A program made the position numbers and the translations under genes. From an uncultured Myxococcales bacterium (lineage in GTDB: Bacteria; Myxococcota_A; UBA9042): a stretch of DNA of 64,000 nt. The stretch's first letter is position 1, and the number at the start of each line of letters is the position of its first letter. The stretch spans positions 1-64,000 of the forward strand of contig CAISBR010000021.1 of NCBI GenBank assembly GCA_903883645.1. Direction: 5' to 3'. Under the pieces are notes generated by a model. That model was not told where the DNA came from. It was given only the letters and a program-made list of their open reading frames with translations, and did not search any database. Positions 48,397 to 57,591 of this stretch are shown in pieces.

Positions 48397-49856
48397 GGCT
48401 GGCTACCCTCTGCACCACCCTGTCCGGCGATGCGCTGACCGGCGTAACGGTCGGCAATCTGGAACAAATCGTCGCCGCCAAAGAAAAGCACGCTCGCCGG
48501 CGCCTGCACATTGGCGTGCAGCCACTCGGGGATGGCGTTCAGATCATGAACGTAGGTTACATTGGGCGTAACTTCCCGGATCTTCTCGCAAAGTACGTGC
48601 ACATCAGTGCCCGGAATCGGCACTTCGCCCGCGGTGTACAGCTCGGTCACCACCACCTGATCGGCGTCGCGGAACGCCTTGCGGTAGTCGTCCATCAGGT
48701 AGTGGATCATGGTGAAGCGATAGGGCTTGAACACCGCGGTGATCGGCCCAAGCGCCTGCGCCCGCGCCGCCTCTAAAACCCGTTGAATGCCAGTGGGATG
48801 CGAGATGTAGTCCTTGACCACCTCGACCCCGGCCGCATCGACCAGGGTAAAGCGATTTTCGAGGCCCAGGTACAGCGGTGCTCCGCGCTGAATCGTTGCA
48901 AAATCAAGGCGCTGCGACCACGCCACCGCGATCGCCCCCAGCAGGTTGCTGGCATTGTAGGCACCGGGCAGGCGAATCTCGACATGGCCAAGGGGCTCGT
49001 AACTGCCGTCTTCGCAACGCATTTCTACGTCGAAGGCGCCGTGCATCCGCCCGCAAACCAAGTTGCGCCCGCGCACCTTGCAGTCGTCGCCAAAGCCGAA
49101 CGTGACCAAGTGGATCGGGTCTTTGAGCTGCAGCTTGCCCAGGATCTTTTGGCAGCCCGGATCGTCGGCGTTGATCACCGCGGTCTTTAGGCGCGGATTA
49201 CTATGAAAATACTGCAGAACCGCCGCCTCGAGCTTGGGCCACTCGGGGTAGTAGTGCAGGTGATCGAGCTCCAAATTGTTCAGCACCGCCACCACGGGCT
49301 GGCTGTTCACCAGGCTGCCGTCGCTTTCGTCGACCTCGGCCACCAGCCAGTGCCGGCCCTGGGCATCGGGCGAACCCGGCCGCGCGTTGGTGCCCCAGTT
49401 GTGCAGCAGACCGCCGATCACGAAACCGGGCGTCAGGCCGGCACTTTCGAGCAGCCACGTGATCGCGCCCGAGACCGTGCCCTTGCCGTGGGTGCCGATC
49501 ACGCCCACCGAAAACCGCTCGCCCACCAGCGCGCCCAGCGCCTCGGAGCGGTGCAGCACCGGGATAGAGCGCTCCGCAGCCGCCACAAGCTCTGGATTTG
49601 TAGCAGGAATCGCCGTCGACGCCACCACCACGGCCACGCCGTCGATGTTGCTGGCGCTGTGGCCGATGTGCACGCGAATGCCCTCGTCGCGCAGCGCCCG
49701 CGTGATCTGCGACTCGCGCACATCGCTGCCCTGCACGTCGACGCCGCGGGCCTTGAGCAGACGCGCCACCGCCGACACGCCAATGCCGCCAATGCCTACC
49801 AAGTGCCAGGTGCCTACCGGCGGCCAAAGACCGCGACTTTCGATGGGATCGCTCAC
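48393..49856 (-). CDS. MurC-like UDP-N-acetylmuramate--amino acid ligase with divergent P-loop
   Basis: A 487-residue Mur ligase with MurC/Mpl-type layout: WHLVGIGGIGVSAVARLL (UDP-binding), P-loop GTHGKGTVSG at residues 121-130, LVAEVDESDGSLV, LNNLELDHLHYYPEW, VINADDPGC, and a C-terminal AVFKPYRFTMIHYLMDD. MurC normally reads GTHGKTTT; here Gly replaces the Thr after the Lys, as in folylpolyglutamate synthases. The DYxHHPTE motif is changed to DYISHPTGI. It may be a true MurC with local divergence, a paralogue with another substrate, or an Mpl-like recycling enzyme. Coupled to murD by an ATGA overlap. Confidence 0.82.
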   Translation of the reverse strand: MSDPIESRGLWPPVGTWHLVGIGGIGVSAVARLLKARGVDVQGSDVRESQITRALRDEGIRVHIGHSASNIDGVAVVVASTAIPATNPELVAAAERSIPVLHRSEALGALVGERFSVGVIGTHGKGTVSGAITWLLESAGLTPGFVIGGLLHNWGTNARPGSPDAQGRHWLVAEVDESDGSLVNSQPVVAVLNNLELDHLHYYPEWPKLEAAVLQYFHSNPRLKTAVINADDPGCQKILGKLQLKDPIHLVTFGFGDDCKVRGRNLVCGRMHGAFDVEMRCEDGSYEPLGHVEIRLPGAYNASNLLGAIAVAWSQRLDFATIQRGAPLYLGLENRFTLVDAAGVEVVKDYISHPTGIQRVLEAARAQALGPITAVFKPYRFTMIHYLMDDYRKAFRDADQVVVTELYTAGEVPIPGTDVHVLCEKIREVTPNVTYVHDLNAIPEWLHANVQAPASVLFFGGDDLFQIADRYAGQRIAGQGGAEGSQP

Positions 49857-49916
49857 TTTTCCTCGTTTGGTGCGGTGCCTGCCGCGCCGCCTTTGTACTC
49901 TATTTCGCCCGCAGAA

Positions 49917-50915
49917 TCACGGCCCGGTCGCCGTAGCAGCACTCGCCGCCGCAGGGGGCAGCACGGGGTCGCTCAAAAGCTGGGTCGCACGCTGCTGTAC
50001 CAGCCTATTGTCATGATGTTGTGAGGTCTCGCTCAGGATGGCCCGCGCCTGTGCACCCGGCATCCCCGCCAGGGCCACCAGCGCCGCGTCGACCACCTCG
50101 GGCTGATTGCCGGCCAGCAGCCCCTGCAGCACCGGCAAGCTCGCCGGATCGCCCAGCCGCCCCAGCGCCGCCGCGCACACCGCCGCCAGGTCTTTGCGCG
50201 AGTCTTTCGCCAGTTTTTCGAGGCGCTGCCGATACTTACCCAGCTTGCGCTCGCCAATTTCGCGGCAAGCGGCTTGGACTTGCCAGGTTACGCCGCCCAG
50301 GTACGCGTCAAGCTCCGCCTCGCTAGCGCTACCGGCCCACAATTCGCCCAGCGCATCGCTCACGGCGACTACCATCGCCCGGGCCGCCCGCTCCTGAATC
50401 CATGTGGGCAGGCTCGCCAGCTCACCCGGCATCGGCAGCATCACCCGTTGCGACCGCTCGGCCACGCGATTTTCGCTCGCCCGCTCGCCCGGCATCTCGG
50501 CGTGGGCCACCACCTGAATCAGCAACTGCCCGTTTTGTTTGCTATCGATCGCCACTGGCCGCATCTCGCCATCGAGTCGCTGCCAGGCGATCTGCACGTT
50601 TACGCCCGCTTGATCGAGCCGCGGCACGCCTTCGCCCTTATCAAAGCCGCGAATTTGCTCCAGTGCGCCCACCGCGTGCCGCGCCGCCGTGTCGAGGCTC
50701 GCCGACGTGACACCGGCCAGACGTTGCCCCTCTTCGAGCTGCAGATCCACCTGAAATTCGACCAGTTGCCAGCGGCCAGACGGCCGATCCGCCGCAGGCT
50801 TGGGCTCGCTAGCCTGTTGCTGGCCACCACCGCGCTGGTAGGGGGATTCGGCGGGCTTCTTTTCGCAAGCCGCAGCCAGGGCTAGTAACGCCAGACCCAG
50901 CATAAGCTTTTTCAC
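49917..50915 (-). CDS. lipoprotein with C-terminal HEAT-like repeats
   Basis: A 332-residue protein with a lipobox ending LAAAC (Cys17) and a Gln/Gly/Pro-rich tether. The beta domain SGRWQLVEFQVDLQLEEGQR follows, then a C-terminal helical region with HEAT-type repeats (LAAVCAAALGRLGDPASLPV, LQGLLAGNQPEVVDAALVAL). It is encoded four bases inside the end of the helicase gene and 60 bases before the MurC-like gene. Role unknown; the HEAT repeats suggest protein binding in the periplasm. Confidence 0.75.
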   Translation of the reverse strand: MKKLMLGLALLALAAACEKKPAESPYQRGGGQQQASEPKPAADRPSGRWQLVEFQVDLQLEEGQRLAGVTSASLDTAARHAVGALEQIRGFDKGEGVPRLDQAGVNVQIAWQRLDGEMRPVAIDSKQNGQLLIQVVAHAEMPGERASENRVAERSQRVMLPMPGELASLPTWIQERAARAMVVAVSDALGELWAGSASEAELDAYLGGVTWQVQAACREIGERKLGKYRQRLEKLAKDSRKDLAAVCAAALGRLGDPASLPVLQGLLAGNQPEVVDAALVALAGMPGAQARAILSETSQHHDNRLVQQRATQLLSDPVLPPAAASAATATGP

Positions 50916-52564
50916 GGCGTGACCTCGGCATCGGCCATCACCACCAGCAGCGTCGTCGCCCGCGAGGCACCCACATAGTGCAGCCGCCGCGCCTGCTCCG
51001 CCGGGTAGTGGTCCAGCTCAGTCAAGATGACCACCGGCGCCTCCATGCCCTTGAACGATCGCGCGCCACGCAGCCGCACCGCCCCCGGCTCATCGCCGGC
51101 CGTTAGCTTCCAAGGTCTTAGAACCTCAGCAAAATCCCGGTAAATGCTCTGCGCCGGCGACCGACCACTCAGCACCACCACGTCGCTCGGTCTTACGCCG
51201 CCCTCGCCACAGACCCGCTGCAGCACCCGCCGCAGCGCCCGCCCCGGATTGGGCCGCAGGTTCTCGTGTTGCACCGCCACGCCCTCGGGGGCCGCACAGC
51301 GCGCCTGGGCCATCACCGGCTCGATCTCGGCTAAGTGCGCGTGAATCGCCTGGGTATTGCGCCAGTTGACCGTCAGCGTCAGGGCCTCGGCCGCCCCTTG
51401 CACCGGCGCCGCATCGGGGCGCAGCCGCTGGGCATCGTCAAAAAACACATAGCGAATCGCCTGGTCCGGTTCGATCAGCCAGGCATCCAGGGCCTTCCAC
51501 CACGGCTGCAAGAAATCTTGCGCTTCGTCGACCACTAGGGCGTCAAAACGCGGCCCCCGCGCCGTTCCCGCTTGCTGCAGCTCGCTAGCGAGATCGATGT
51601 CGAAAAACTGCCGCGAGCCGCGATCGTCGTCGGGCGCCTTGAAGCGGTCGCGATCGAGGCCGGCCAAATCGTAACAAAGTTCGTGAAAATGGCCGGTTAC
51701 TACCCCTGGACAATCCGCCAGCGCCCAGCGCATGTGCCAGCCCAGCGCCCTGTTGTAGCAGGTCAGCAGTACCCGCAGGCCCTGCTTGGCCAGCATCCGC
51801 GCCTTGTGCATCGCCAGCAGCGTCTTGCCCGTGCCGGCCGGGCCAAAAATCGCCTGTTGCCGCACCCTTGCCAGCATATCGAGCACGACCATCTGCTGCG
51901 GCCCCAGCGCCACCATGCCGGCATTGTCGTCGGCCAGCCGTTGCGACAGCAGCAGCCGGGCCTGCCGCGGCGCCACAAACGTGTCTTGCAAAGCCTGCCA
52001 CCAGCCGCGCGACGAGGCATTGCCCGTGGCCGGTTGCCGCTGACTCCACAGCTCGGCCAGCGCCATCACATTTTTCGCCAGGCCCAGCGCTTGATCGCGA
52101 TCGATGGTGATCTCGGCCGGCGCGTGGGGGGCAAAACCGCGCCGCGGACACTGGGTATCGAGCAGCAGCACCCCGTGGCCGTGGGCGGGTTGCGACGGAC
52201 TGGCCGCCGGATGATCCGCCAGCTGCCGCAGCAGCGCCTGGCAGGCGGTTTGTGCACGCTGGTACGGATCGGCGATCGGCGTGGCAATGCCTTCGATTCC
52301 AAGCGATTGCCAGGTATTGGCCGACGGATCGTGCAGCAGCCCACCCTCAACCAAGGCGAGCGTTAGCAGGCCGAACTCGGGGTGCGCGACCACGAACTCG
52401 ATGCGGCCGTCGTGCAGCGGCCCATTCTTTGCCGTGCGGCCGACCCACGCCGCGTCGTGAACCACCAGCCAGGCATCGGTCAGCCCCGTTCGCAGCCGCT
52501 CGTACACCGAACGCGCCAGCGGGCTGGCCTCGGCAGGGGGCAGTGCGGGGATCATCTGAGCCAT
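50912..52564 (-). CDS. NERD-type nuclease-related / UvrD-like superfamily I helicase
   Basis: A 550-residue protein. The N-terminal 200 residues look like a NERD domain (DGRIEFVVAHPEFGLLTLAL, VEGG), which is related to nucleases. Helicase motifs follow: Walker A IFGPAGTGKTLLA with Lys247, VLLTCYNRALGW, VVDEAQDFLQPWW (Walker B), FDDAQRLRPD (motif III), LTVNWRNTQAIHA, and C-terminal RLRGARSFKGMEAPVVILTE and YVGASRATTLLVVM (motifs V-VI). Stand-alone NERD helicases are widespread and poorly understood, some in defence or repair settings. No defence genes are seen around it. It overlaps the HEAT lipoprotein gene by four bases. Confidence 0.85.
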   Translation of the reverse strand: MAQMIPALPPAEASPLARSVYERLRTGLTDAWLVVHDAAWVGRTAKNGPLHDGRIEFVVAHPEFGLLTLALVEGGLLHDPSANTWQSLGIEGIATPIADPYQRAQTACQALLRQLADHPAASPSQPAHGHGVLLLDTQCPRRGFAPHAPAEITIDRDQALGLAKNVMALAELWSQRQPATGNASSRGWWQALQDTFVAPRQARLLLSQRLADDNAGMVALGPQQMVVLDMLARVRQQAIFGPAGTGKTLLAMHKARMLAKQGLRVLLTCYNRALGWHMRWALADCPGVVTGHFHELCYDLAGLDRDRFKAPDDDRGSRQFFDIDLASELQQAGTARGPRFDALVVDEAQDFLQPWWKALDAWLIEPDQAIRYVFFDDAQRLRPDAAPVQGAAEALTLTVNWRNTQAIHAHLAEIEPVMAQARCAAPEGVAVQHENLRPNPGRALRRVLQRVCGEGGVRPSDVVVLSGRSPAQSIYRDFAEVLRPWKLTAGDEPGAVRLRGARSFKGMEAPVVILTELDHYPAEQARRLHYVGASRATTLLVVMADAEVTP

Positions 52565-52636
52565 GGGCGCGACCTCGGCGACATCGCCGCCGGCAAGATA
52601 CTCCGAAATGGGCGCGAGGTCAGCCCGTTCGCGCGG

Positions 52637-54610
52637 CTACTTGGGCCACGCCTGTTGCAGTTCTGGCGCAGCCTCGCGGTGCAGAGTAGCGATAAAATCA
52701 GCAAGATCTGCGTTGGGATGCGCCGTCAGCACGCGCAGGTGCTCCGTCATGGCCCCGCGATCGCCCAGCCGCGCTGCAGCCCGTGCCGCCTGCCGATGGG
52801 CGCGCAGGTAGTCAGGCTCCAGCGCCAGGGCACGCTCGGCCAGCTGTAGCGCACGCAGGGGATCGTGATCGAGCAGCAAGCCAGCTAAGTTATTCAGAGC
52901 TTTGGCCGTCGGCTGCATGGCCACCGCAGCCTCGCTCCAGTGCAGTGCTTGGTCGCGATCGCTGGCGGCCACCCGCCCCGCCAGCACCGCCAGTTGCCCA
53001 GACAGAAGCTTGCGCAGCGCAAGTGGGCATTGGGCTTTAGAATCTACGCTGCAGTGCCGGCAGATGGCCTCGGCTTCGTGCTGCGGCTCCGCGGCGTGCT
53101 GCGGCCCTGGCGCCGCCACTTTGCCCCACGGCAGCCCCAACTGCAGTCGCGGGCCAAGCCAGCGATCCTCTTGCGCCAGGCCTACTTCCCAGCGTATGGG
53201 CTGAACGCCCAGCTCGGCGGCCAGCCACGCCTCGAGCCGCGCCGCACCGACCGGCAGGCCCACTCCGCGCCGCAGATTGGGCCGCTGCCACACCCGCGCC
53301 TGCTGCGCCGCCATGCGATCATCGCGCTCAAACACGGCGGGAATACAGGGCGCATCGGGCCTTGCCCCCTCGCCCACTTGCCGCCACAGGCACGCACTGG
53401 CCGCGTGATCGCTCGCCGTCACCGATAGTTGCCCCGGCCCTGCGCCATCGCCCAGCACATCGGCATAGCGCGCCCCGGCCATCAGATCGCTCTGGCCAAA
53501 ATCACCATCTGCGCCATAGGCTTGGCAGGCAATGGCCACGAGCAGCACGGGGCCAGTCCACGGCCAGCGCACCTGCCCCAGCAGCCACACCAGCCCCTCA
53601 GCCGCCAGCAGCAAGACCCCCAGCAGCAGCAGCAGCCCCGCTTGCTGGTCGCGCAGCCCCATGGGATTGACGAGCGCCGAGTACAACGCGTCGATGCCCA
53701 GCAAGGCCAGCGTCGCCCCCGCCAGCCGTCGCGACCGCCGCCACAGTACCGCCAGGCCCAAAACTGCCGGCGCCAGCCACAGCAGGGCCTGCTCGCGCAC
53801 CATCGCACCTAGCGCCGCAAAGCCGCCGTCGCTGCCGATACGGTCGGCAAACGCCTCGCGGATCGACGCTGCACTCAGATGCCGCCACAGCGCCGGCAGA
53901 CTGTCGATATCACCCCACGAAAACAGTGGGTTGCGTGCCGCCGCCAGGGGCAAATAAGTCAGCGTCGCCAGCCCCGCGAGCAGCAGCGCGGCATGGGTCA
54001 AGCGCTGCGACCAAGCGGTCCGTTCACTAAACTCCGCGAACATCCAGGCGATACCCGCCACTAGCGCCGCCTCGACATGCACCGCCGCACCCAAGCCCGT
54101 CAGCAGGGCCAAAACGCCCGTGGCGCGCGGTGTCTGGGTTACGGCGTAGAGGCTGGCGGCGGCGATCAGCCAAGTAGGGGCATACACCTCGCTCGCCCGG
54201 ATGTGCATGGCCAGTGCGCCAACCGCCAGCGGTGCAAGACAAACTGCTGCTTCGTCAAGGGCTTGTCTGGCATCCGCGGGCCAGGGCACTGCCAGCGCCC
54301 GCCGCCACAGCGCGACCGCCGCCACCGCACAGGTAGCGCCCAGCAGGTGCACGCGCAGCGCGGCCGGCCCCAAAGGCAGCTTCGCAAAATCGTGCCCCGC
54401 CAAAACAAATGCTGCGAATCCAGTGGGATGGGGCACGCCCAGCGAGGTAGCCGCCGCGGCCAGTTCGCCACTGTCGAACCACGCCACCGACGGCGCGAGC
54501 AGCCATACCCAAGCAGCAAGGGCTAGCGCTGGGCCGAGCCAGGGCCATGGACTCGTTGAATTGTTCGAAGTTGTTGCCGCAGGCGCAGCGTCTTGAGCGG
54601 GCGCGTCCAC
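52637..54610 (-). CDS. DUF2723 polytopic membrane protein with C-terminal TPR-like region
   Basis: A 657-residue protein with about ten transmembrane helices. The N-terminal motif VAWFDSGELAAAATSLGVPH followed by PTGF is the hallmark of DUF2723 proteins, which are GT-C-fold and thought to be related to protein O-mannosyltransferases. After the membrane part come about 150 soluble residues, including a small cysteine pair (ICRHCSVDSKAQCP) and TPR-like helices (ALNNLAGLLLDHDPLRALQL, AERALALEPDYLRAHRQAAR). A glycosyl-transfer role is inferred from the fold class. The preceding gene is two bases away on the same strand. Confidence 0.85.
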   Translation of the reverse strand: MDAPAQDAAPAATTSNNSTSPWPWLGPALALAAWVWLLAPSVAWFDSGELAAAATSLGVPHPTGFAAFVLAGHDFAKLPLGPAALRVHLLGATCAVAAVALWRRALAVPWPADARQALDEAAVCLAPLAVGALAMHIRASEVYAPTWLIAAASLYAVTQTPRATGVLALLTGLGAAVHVEAALVAGIAWMFAEFSERTAWSQRLTHAALLLAGLATLTYLPLAAARNPLFSWGDIDSLPALWRHLSAASIREAFADRIGSDGGFAALGAMVREQALLWLAPAVLGLAVLWRRSRRLAGATLALLGIDALYSALVNPMGLRDQQAGLLLLLGVLLLAAEGLVWLLGQVRWPWTGPVLLVAIACQAYGADGDFGQSDLMAGARYADVLGDGAGPGQLSVTASDHAASACLWRQVGEGARPDAPCIPAVFERDDRMAAQQARVWQRPNLRRGVGLPVGAARLEAWLAAELGVQPIRWEVGLAQEDRWLGPRLQLGLPWGKVAAPGPQHAAEPQHEAEAICRHCSVDSKAQCPLALRKLLSGQLAVLAGRVAASDRDQALHWSEAAVAMQPTAKALNNLAGLLLDHDPLRALQLAERALALEPDYLRAHRQAARAAARLGDRGAMTEHLRVLTAHPNADLADFIATLHREAAPELQQAWPK

Positions 54611-54612
54611 GG

Positions 54613-56412
54613 CTACAGGCAGAACAGCTCGATCTGATTTTGCGGCACCAGCGAGCCGTCGGTCGCTAAGCCAAAGCCGCCACCTAGCACCACACAGCCG
54701 CCCATCGGGCCCTTGCCGCCAATTACCGCGGCGCTGGCGCCGAAGCGGGCGAAATTGGTCAAGACCCGGGCACTGCCGCTCTGCGCGATCCAGATGGCGT
54801 CGCCGAGCGGGTTCAAATTCGCGTCGAGCCCGCCCATGACGAGTACGCTACCGTCGGCGAGCTGTACCGAGGCGGGCCATAGGCGCTTGCCACCGTCGGC
54901 CGCGCCGGAAGCACTGAGGTCGACAGCTGCCCAAGTAACGGTAAGTGCAGCAGTATCGACCGTTAGCTTGTAGACGGGCAGGTCGCCGCCGCTGCTGATT
55001 TCGCTGTCTTCGAGGAACGTCTTGTGGCTCGTACCGCCGATGAGTAGATAGGTGTTTGCCCCAAACGGGTAGATCTTGCCGCCGTGGATCGACGCTGGGG
55101 CTGGGCCCAAGTCTTGCAGTGCCGCGAACGTGCCCGAAGTGCCGTCGAATAGCTCACTTAGGGGGCCGCTGACCCGGCCGCCAAACAGGCCGACCTTGAT
55201 GCAGTTGCCGCTGACGTCGTGGCCTAGGCAGCTGACGGCGGCTTGGGCGCGCTGGGCCTTCATGGCCGTGGCGGGCTGTTCTGGGCACGACAGGCCGCTG
55301 GCCTCGACGACGCACAACTGCGCTTGGCCACGGCGCTTATCGCCCAGGATTGGCACGTCGGCGCCGCCAGCCACGAGCAGGCGATTGCCCTTTGCAGTCG
55401 TCACCGCGGCGATCTGTGGGAACGCGACAGGCACGCCTAGCGCGATCGAGTCGGCCTTGGGATTGGCGTCGAGCGTCCAGCGGAATAGTTCGTGATCGAC
55501 AGCGCAACCCTCTGGGGCGCCCGTGCAGCCGCGGGTATCGAGCTGAGTCGTCAATTTCTTGTTGGCAAGCAAGACCTTCGCGCCCGTCGCGCCGCCAAGG
55601 TAGGCAAACGAGCCGCCCGTGAGCGTCACGGCGTCTGCCAGGCCCAGGGCGAGCCCGCCGCTGACCTTGGTGCGCGAGAAGATGCCCAGGCTAGGCTCAT
55701 AAACCTCAACAGTTTCAGCGGTGGCGGCCCAATAACCCTCGGCCAAGACGCCAAACCCGCCCAAGATGCCGACACGGCCGTCGCTGAGCGTGACCATGGT
55801 GGCAAAGGCGCGGCGCTGGGCTCCGTTCAGAGGAAACAGGTTCTCGACCGTGCACTTGTGGTTCTCGGCGCAGACTGCGTTGACGTGCACGCCGCGGCAC
55901 TCTTCGTCGCTGGCGCAGGTCTTGCTGGCGGCCGCTTTGATCAATTCGGCGTTGACTTGCGCCATGGCCGAAAAGTGGCCGGCCTCGACGGTCGGCAGCC
56001 AGTACGGCGTGGTCGAAACCTCTTTGCCAGTGCCGGCTTTGACCGCAATGCCGCCGCGGTAGGCGCGGTAGCGCAGTTTGCTGCAGGCGTCGTCTTCATA
56101 GAGTTCGACCAAAACGGAGTAATCGTCAGCTGCTTCAAGGTCTTGCACTACTGACTTGTTACTTGTGCTGCCACCATAGGGCTGGCAAGCCCAGGCGTGG
56201 GCCGGCACTTTGCCCGGCGCCGTCAAAGCACCGCGAAACAGACGGATCGACATCCGCTTGGCGCCGGTTAGCGAACCCGTCAGCGCCAATTCGAGCCGAC
56301 CAAACCCGGGCTTCTGGGGCGCCTCGACCGGTTCAGTGGCGCAAGACGAGGCCAGCGCCGCCAAGCAACCCAGCGCCAGTACTGTCGAAACCATTGTGCG
56401 CAGCTTTGCCAT
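54613..56412 (-). CDS. kelch-like beta-propeller lipoprotein
   Basis: The start at 56412 has GAGG upstream and gives 599 residues with a lipobox ending LASSC (Cys24). The N-terminal 200 residues form a beta domain (GRLELALTGSLTGAKRMSIR) with a cysteine motif (TCASDEECRGVHVNAVC). The rest has repeating kelch-type units, for example FATMVTLSDGRVGILGGFGV, NRLLVAGGADVP, DGSVLVMGGLDANLNPLGDA and CVVLGGGFGLATDGS. Such lipoproteins are very common in Myxococcota; they are surface-bound binding proteins without a known activity here. It lies eight bases after the PEGA gene, probably in one transcript. Confidence 0.82.
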   Translation of the reverse strand: MAKLRTMVSTVLALGCLAALASSCATEPVEAPQKPGFGRLELALTGSLTGAKRMSIRLFRGALTAPGKVPAHAWACQPYGGSTSNKSVVQDLEAADDYSVLVELYEDDACSKLRYRAYRGGIAVKAGTGKEVSTTPYWLPTVEAGHFSAMAQVNAELIKAAASKTCASDEECRGVHVNAVCAENHKCTVENLFPLNGAQRRAFATMVTLSDGRVGILGGFGVLAEGYWAATAETVEVYEPSLGIFSRTKVSGGLALGLADAVTLTGGSFAYLGGATGAKVLLANKKLTTQLDTRGCTGAPEGCAVDHELFRWTLDANPKADSIALGVPVAFPQIAAVTTAKGNRLLVAGGADVPILGDKRRGQAQLCVVEASGLSCPEQPATAMKAQRAQAAVSCLGHDVSGNCIKVGLFGGRVSGPLSELFDGTSGTFAALQDLGPAPASIHGGKIYPFGANTYLLIGGTSHKTFLEDSEISSGGDLPVYKLTVDTAALTVTWAAVDLSASGAADGGKRLWPASVQLADGSVLVMGGLDANLNPLGDAIWIAQSGSARVLTNFARFGASAAVIGGKGPMGGCVVLGGGFGLATDGSLVPQNQIELFCL

Positions 56413-56420
56413 GGTCGCCT

Positions 56421-57473
56421 CTACTTCGCCGAACCGGCAAACACCGGGTCTAGGTACGCTTCTACGTGGTCGAGCGACACCGCCAGCGACCCCGTCTTGG
56501 GCGCATCCGCCGGCTTCAGCAAGTAATACGCGGCTGTACCGATCGCCACCGCGCCCACGCCCAGCACCGTCCAGAACCACCACTGCTTGGTCACGCTGTT
56601 GTCGCTGGGCTTGGGCACACCCGGAGTACCGGGCTGCGGATCACTAACCACCGATTGTTGCTCGAGTTGCACCGCCTGTTCGAGCACCGCGCCTGGGCCT
56701 ACATTGATCTTGGCCGTCCACTCTTTAAAGCCGGCGCGCACCACCCGCAGCAAGTGCTGCCCAGCGGCAACCTGCACCTTCAAGCCGCCTACCGAGGTGC
56801 GGCCAATCAGCTTGTCGTCGACATACACCAGCGCCACGCCGCCGCCGAACAGCACCACCTGCAGCGTGCCTACGGCCTCGCCCGCTTCGGCCGGCATGTC
56901 GACCGGGCCCAGCAGCACGACCAAGCCGCGTTGCACCGCCATCGTGGGTTTATCAATCTGATCGAGCGGTTGCACGGTGGTTTGCGCCACGCGCCCCTGC
57001 GCCACATCGATCACGCGCATGTTGATCTGCAGCTGGCCCGAAGGATTCTTCGCGAGCTCGCTGTAGACGACCAGCTGTGCCGCGTATTTATTGCCGATTT
57101 TCGACAGGCACTCGACGCCGGGCTCGGTGCACTCAAATTCGAACATCTCTTCGGTCAGGTCACCGGCCGCCAGCGCAATGTCGAGCTGCCGATAGCGCAG
57201 GGCTTGGGTCTGCAATTCTTTACTGATCGCCTGCCGTTGCGGCTCGGTCACGCCCGTGCCGTCGGCCCGCAAGATCAAGACCTTTTGCCGATTTGTGGCG
57301 CGGCGAGCGTCGTCGTCGGCGTGGGCCGTGCCGGGCAGCAGCAGTGCCGACAGCGGAGCGGTGGGGAGCGCAGCCATGGCCAGCAGCAGCAAAGTGCGCA
57401 AAAGCCACGCAAGCAGCGTGGGGCGACTGGCCTTCGAACTCGAGTACGTGTGGGACGCAGCGTCGTTGTACAC
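56421..57473 (-). CDS. PEGA-domain exported protein
   Basis: The GTG at 57473 was chosen because GGGAGG lies five bases upstream; it gives 350 residues and a signal peptide ending LPGTAHA. Residues about 50-200 form a domain resembling the CsgG-like lipoprotein fold seen in many myxobacterial PEGA proteins (VLILRADGTGVTEPQRQAIS, LVVYSELAKNPSGQLQINMR). The PEGA segment follows (VALVYVDDKLIGRTSVGGLK, VQVAAGQHLLRVVRAGFKEW). A transmembrane helix near the C-terminus (WFWTVLGVGAVAIGTAAYYL) anchors it. Role unknown; probably an envelope-associated binding protein. Confidence 0.8.
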   Translation of the reverse strand: MYNDAASHTYSSSKASRPTLLAWLLRTLLLLAMAALPTAPLSALLLPGTAHADDDARRATNRQKVLILRADGTGVTEPQRQAISKELQTQALRYRQLDIALAAGDLTEEMFEFECTEPGVECLSKIGNKYAAQLVVYSELAKNPSGQLQINMRVIDVAQGRVAQTTVQPLDQIDKPTMAVQRGLVVLLGPVDMPAEAGEAVGTLQVVLFGGGVALVYVDDKLIGRTSVGGLKVQVAAGQHLLRVVRAGFKEWTAKINVGPGAVLEQAVQLEQQSVVSDPQPGTPGVPKPSDNSVTKQWWFWTVLGVGAVAIGTAAYYLLKPADAPKTGSLAVSLDHVEAYLDPVFAGSAK

Positions 57474-57591
57474 AGCGACCTCCCGGGGAAAAACCCCACC
57501 GGATGCTAGCAGGGCCTGCCAGGGTCTGCAACGAAGCTGCCGGCCATTGCTGTGGCATTGCAGCCGTTCTTGCTGCCCGCGACCGCGATTG

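Noticed and set aside
50912-52564. NERD helicase as part of a phage-defence island
   Set aside because: Neighbours are cell-wall ligases, a HEAT lipoprotein and a DUF2723 protein; no methylase, nuclease partner, toxin or mobile element is seen.
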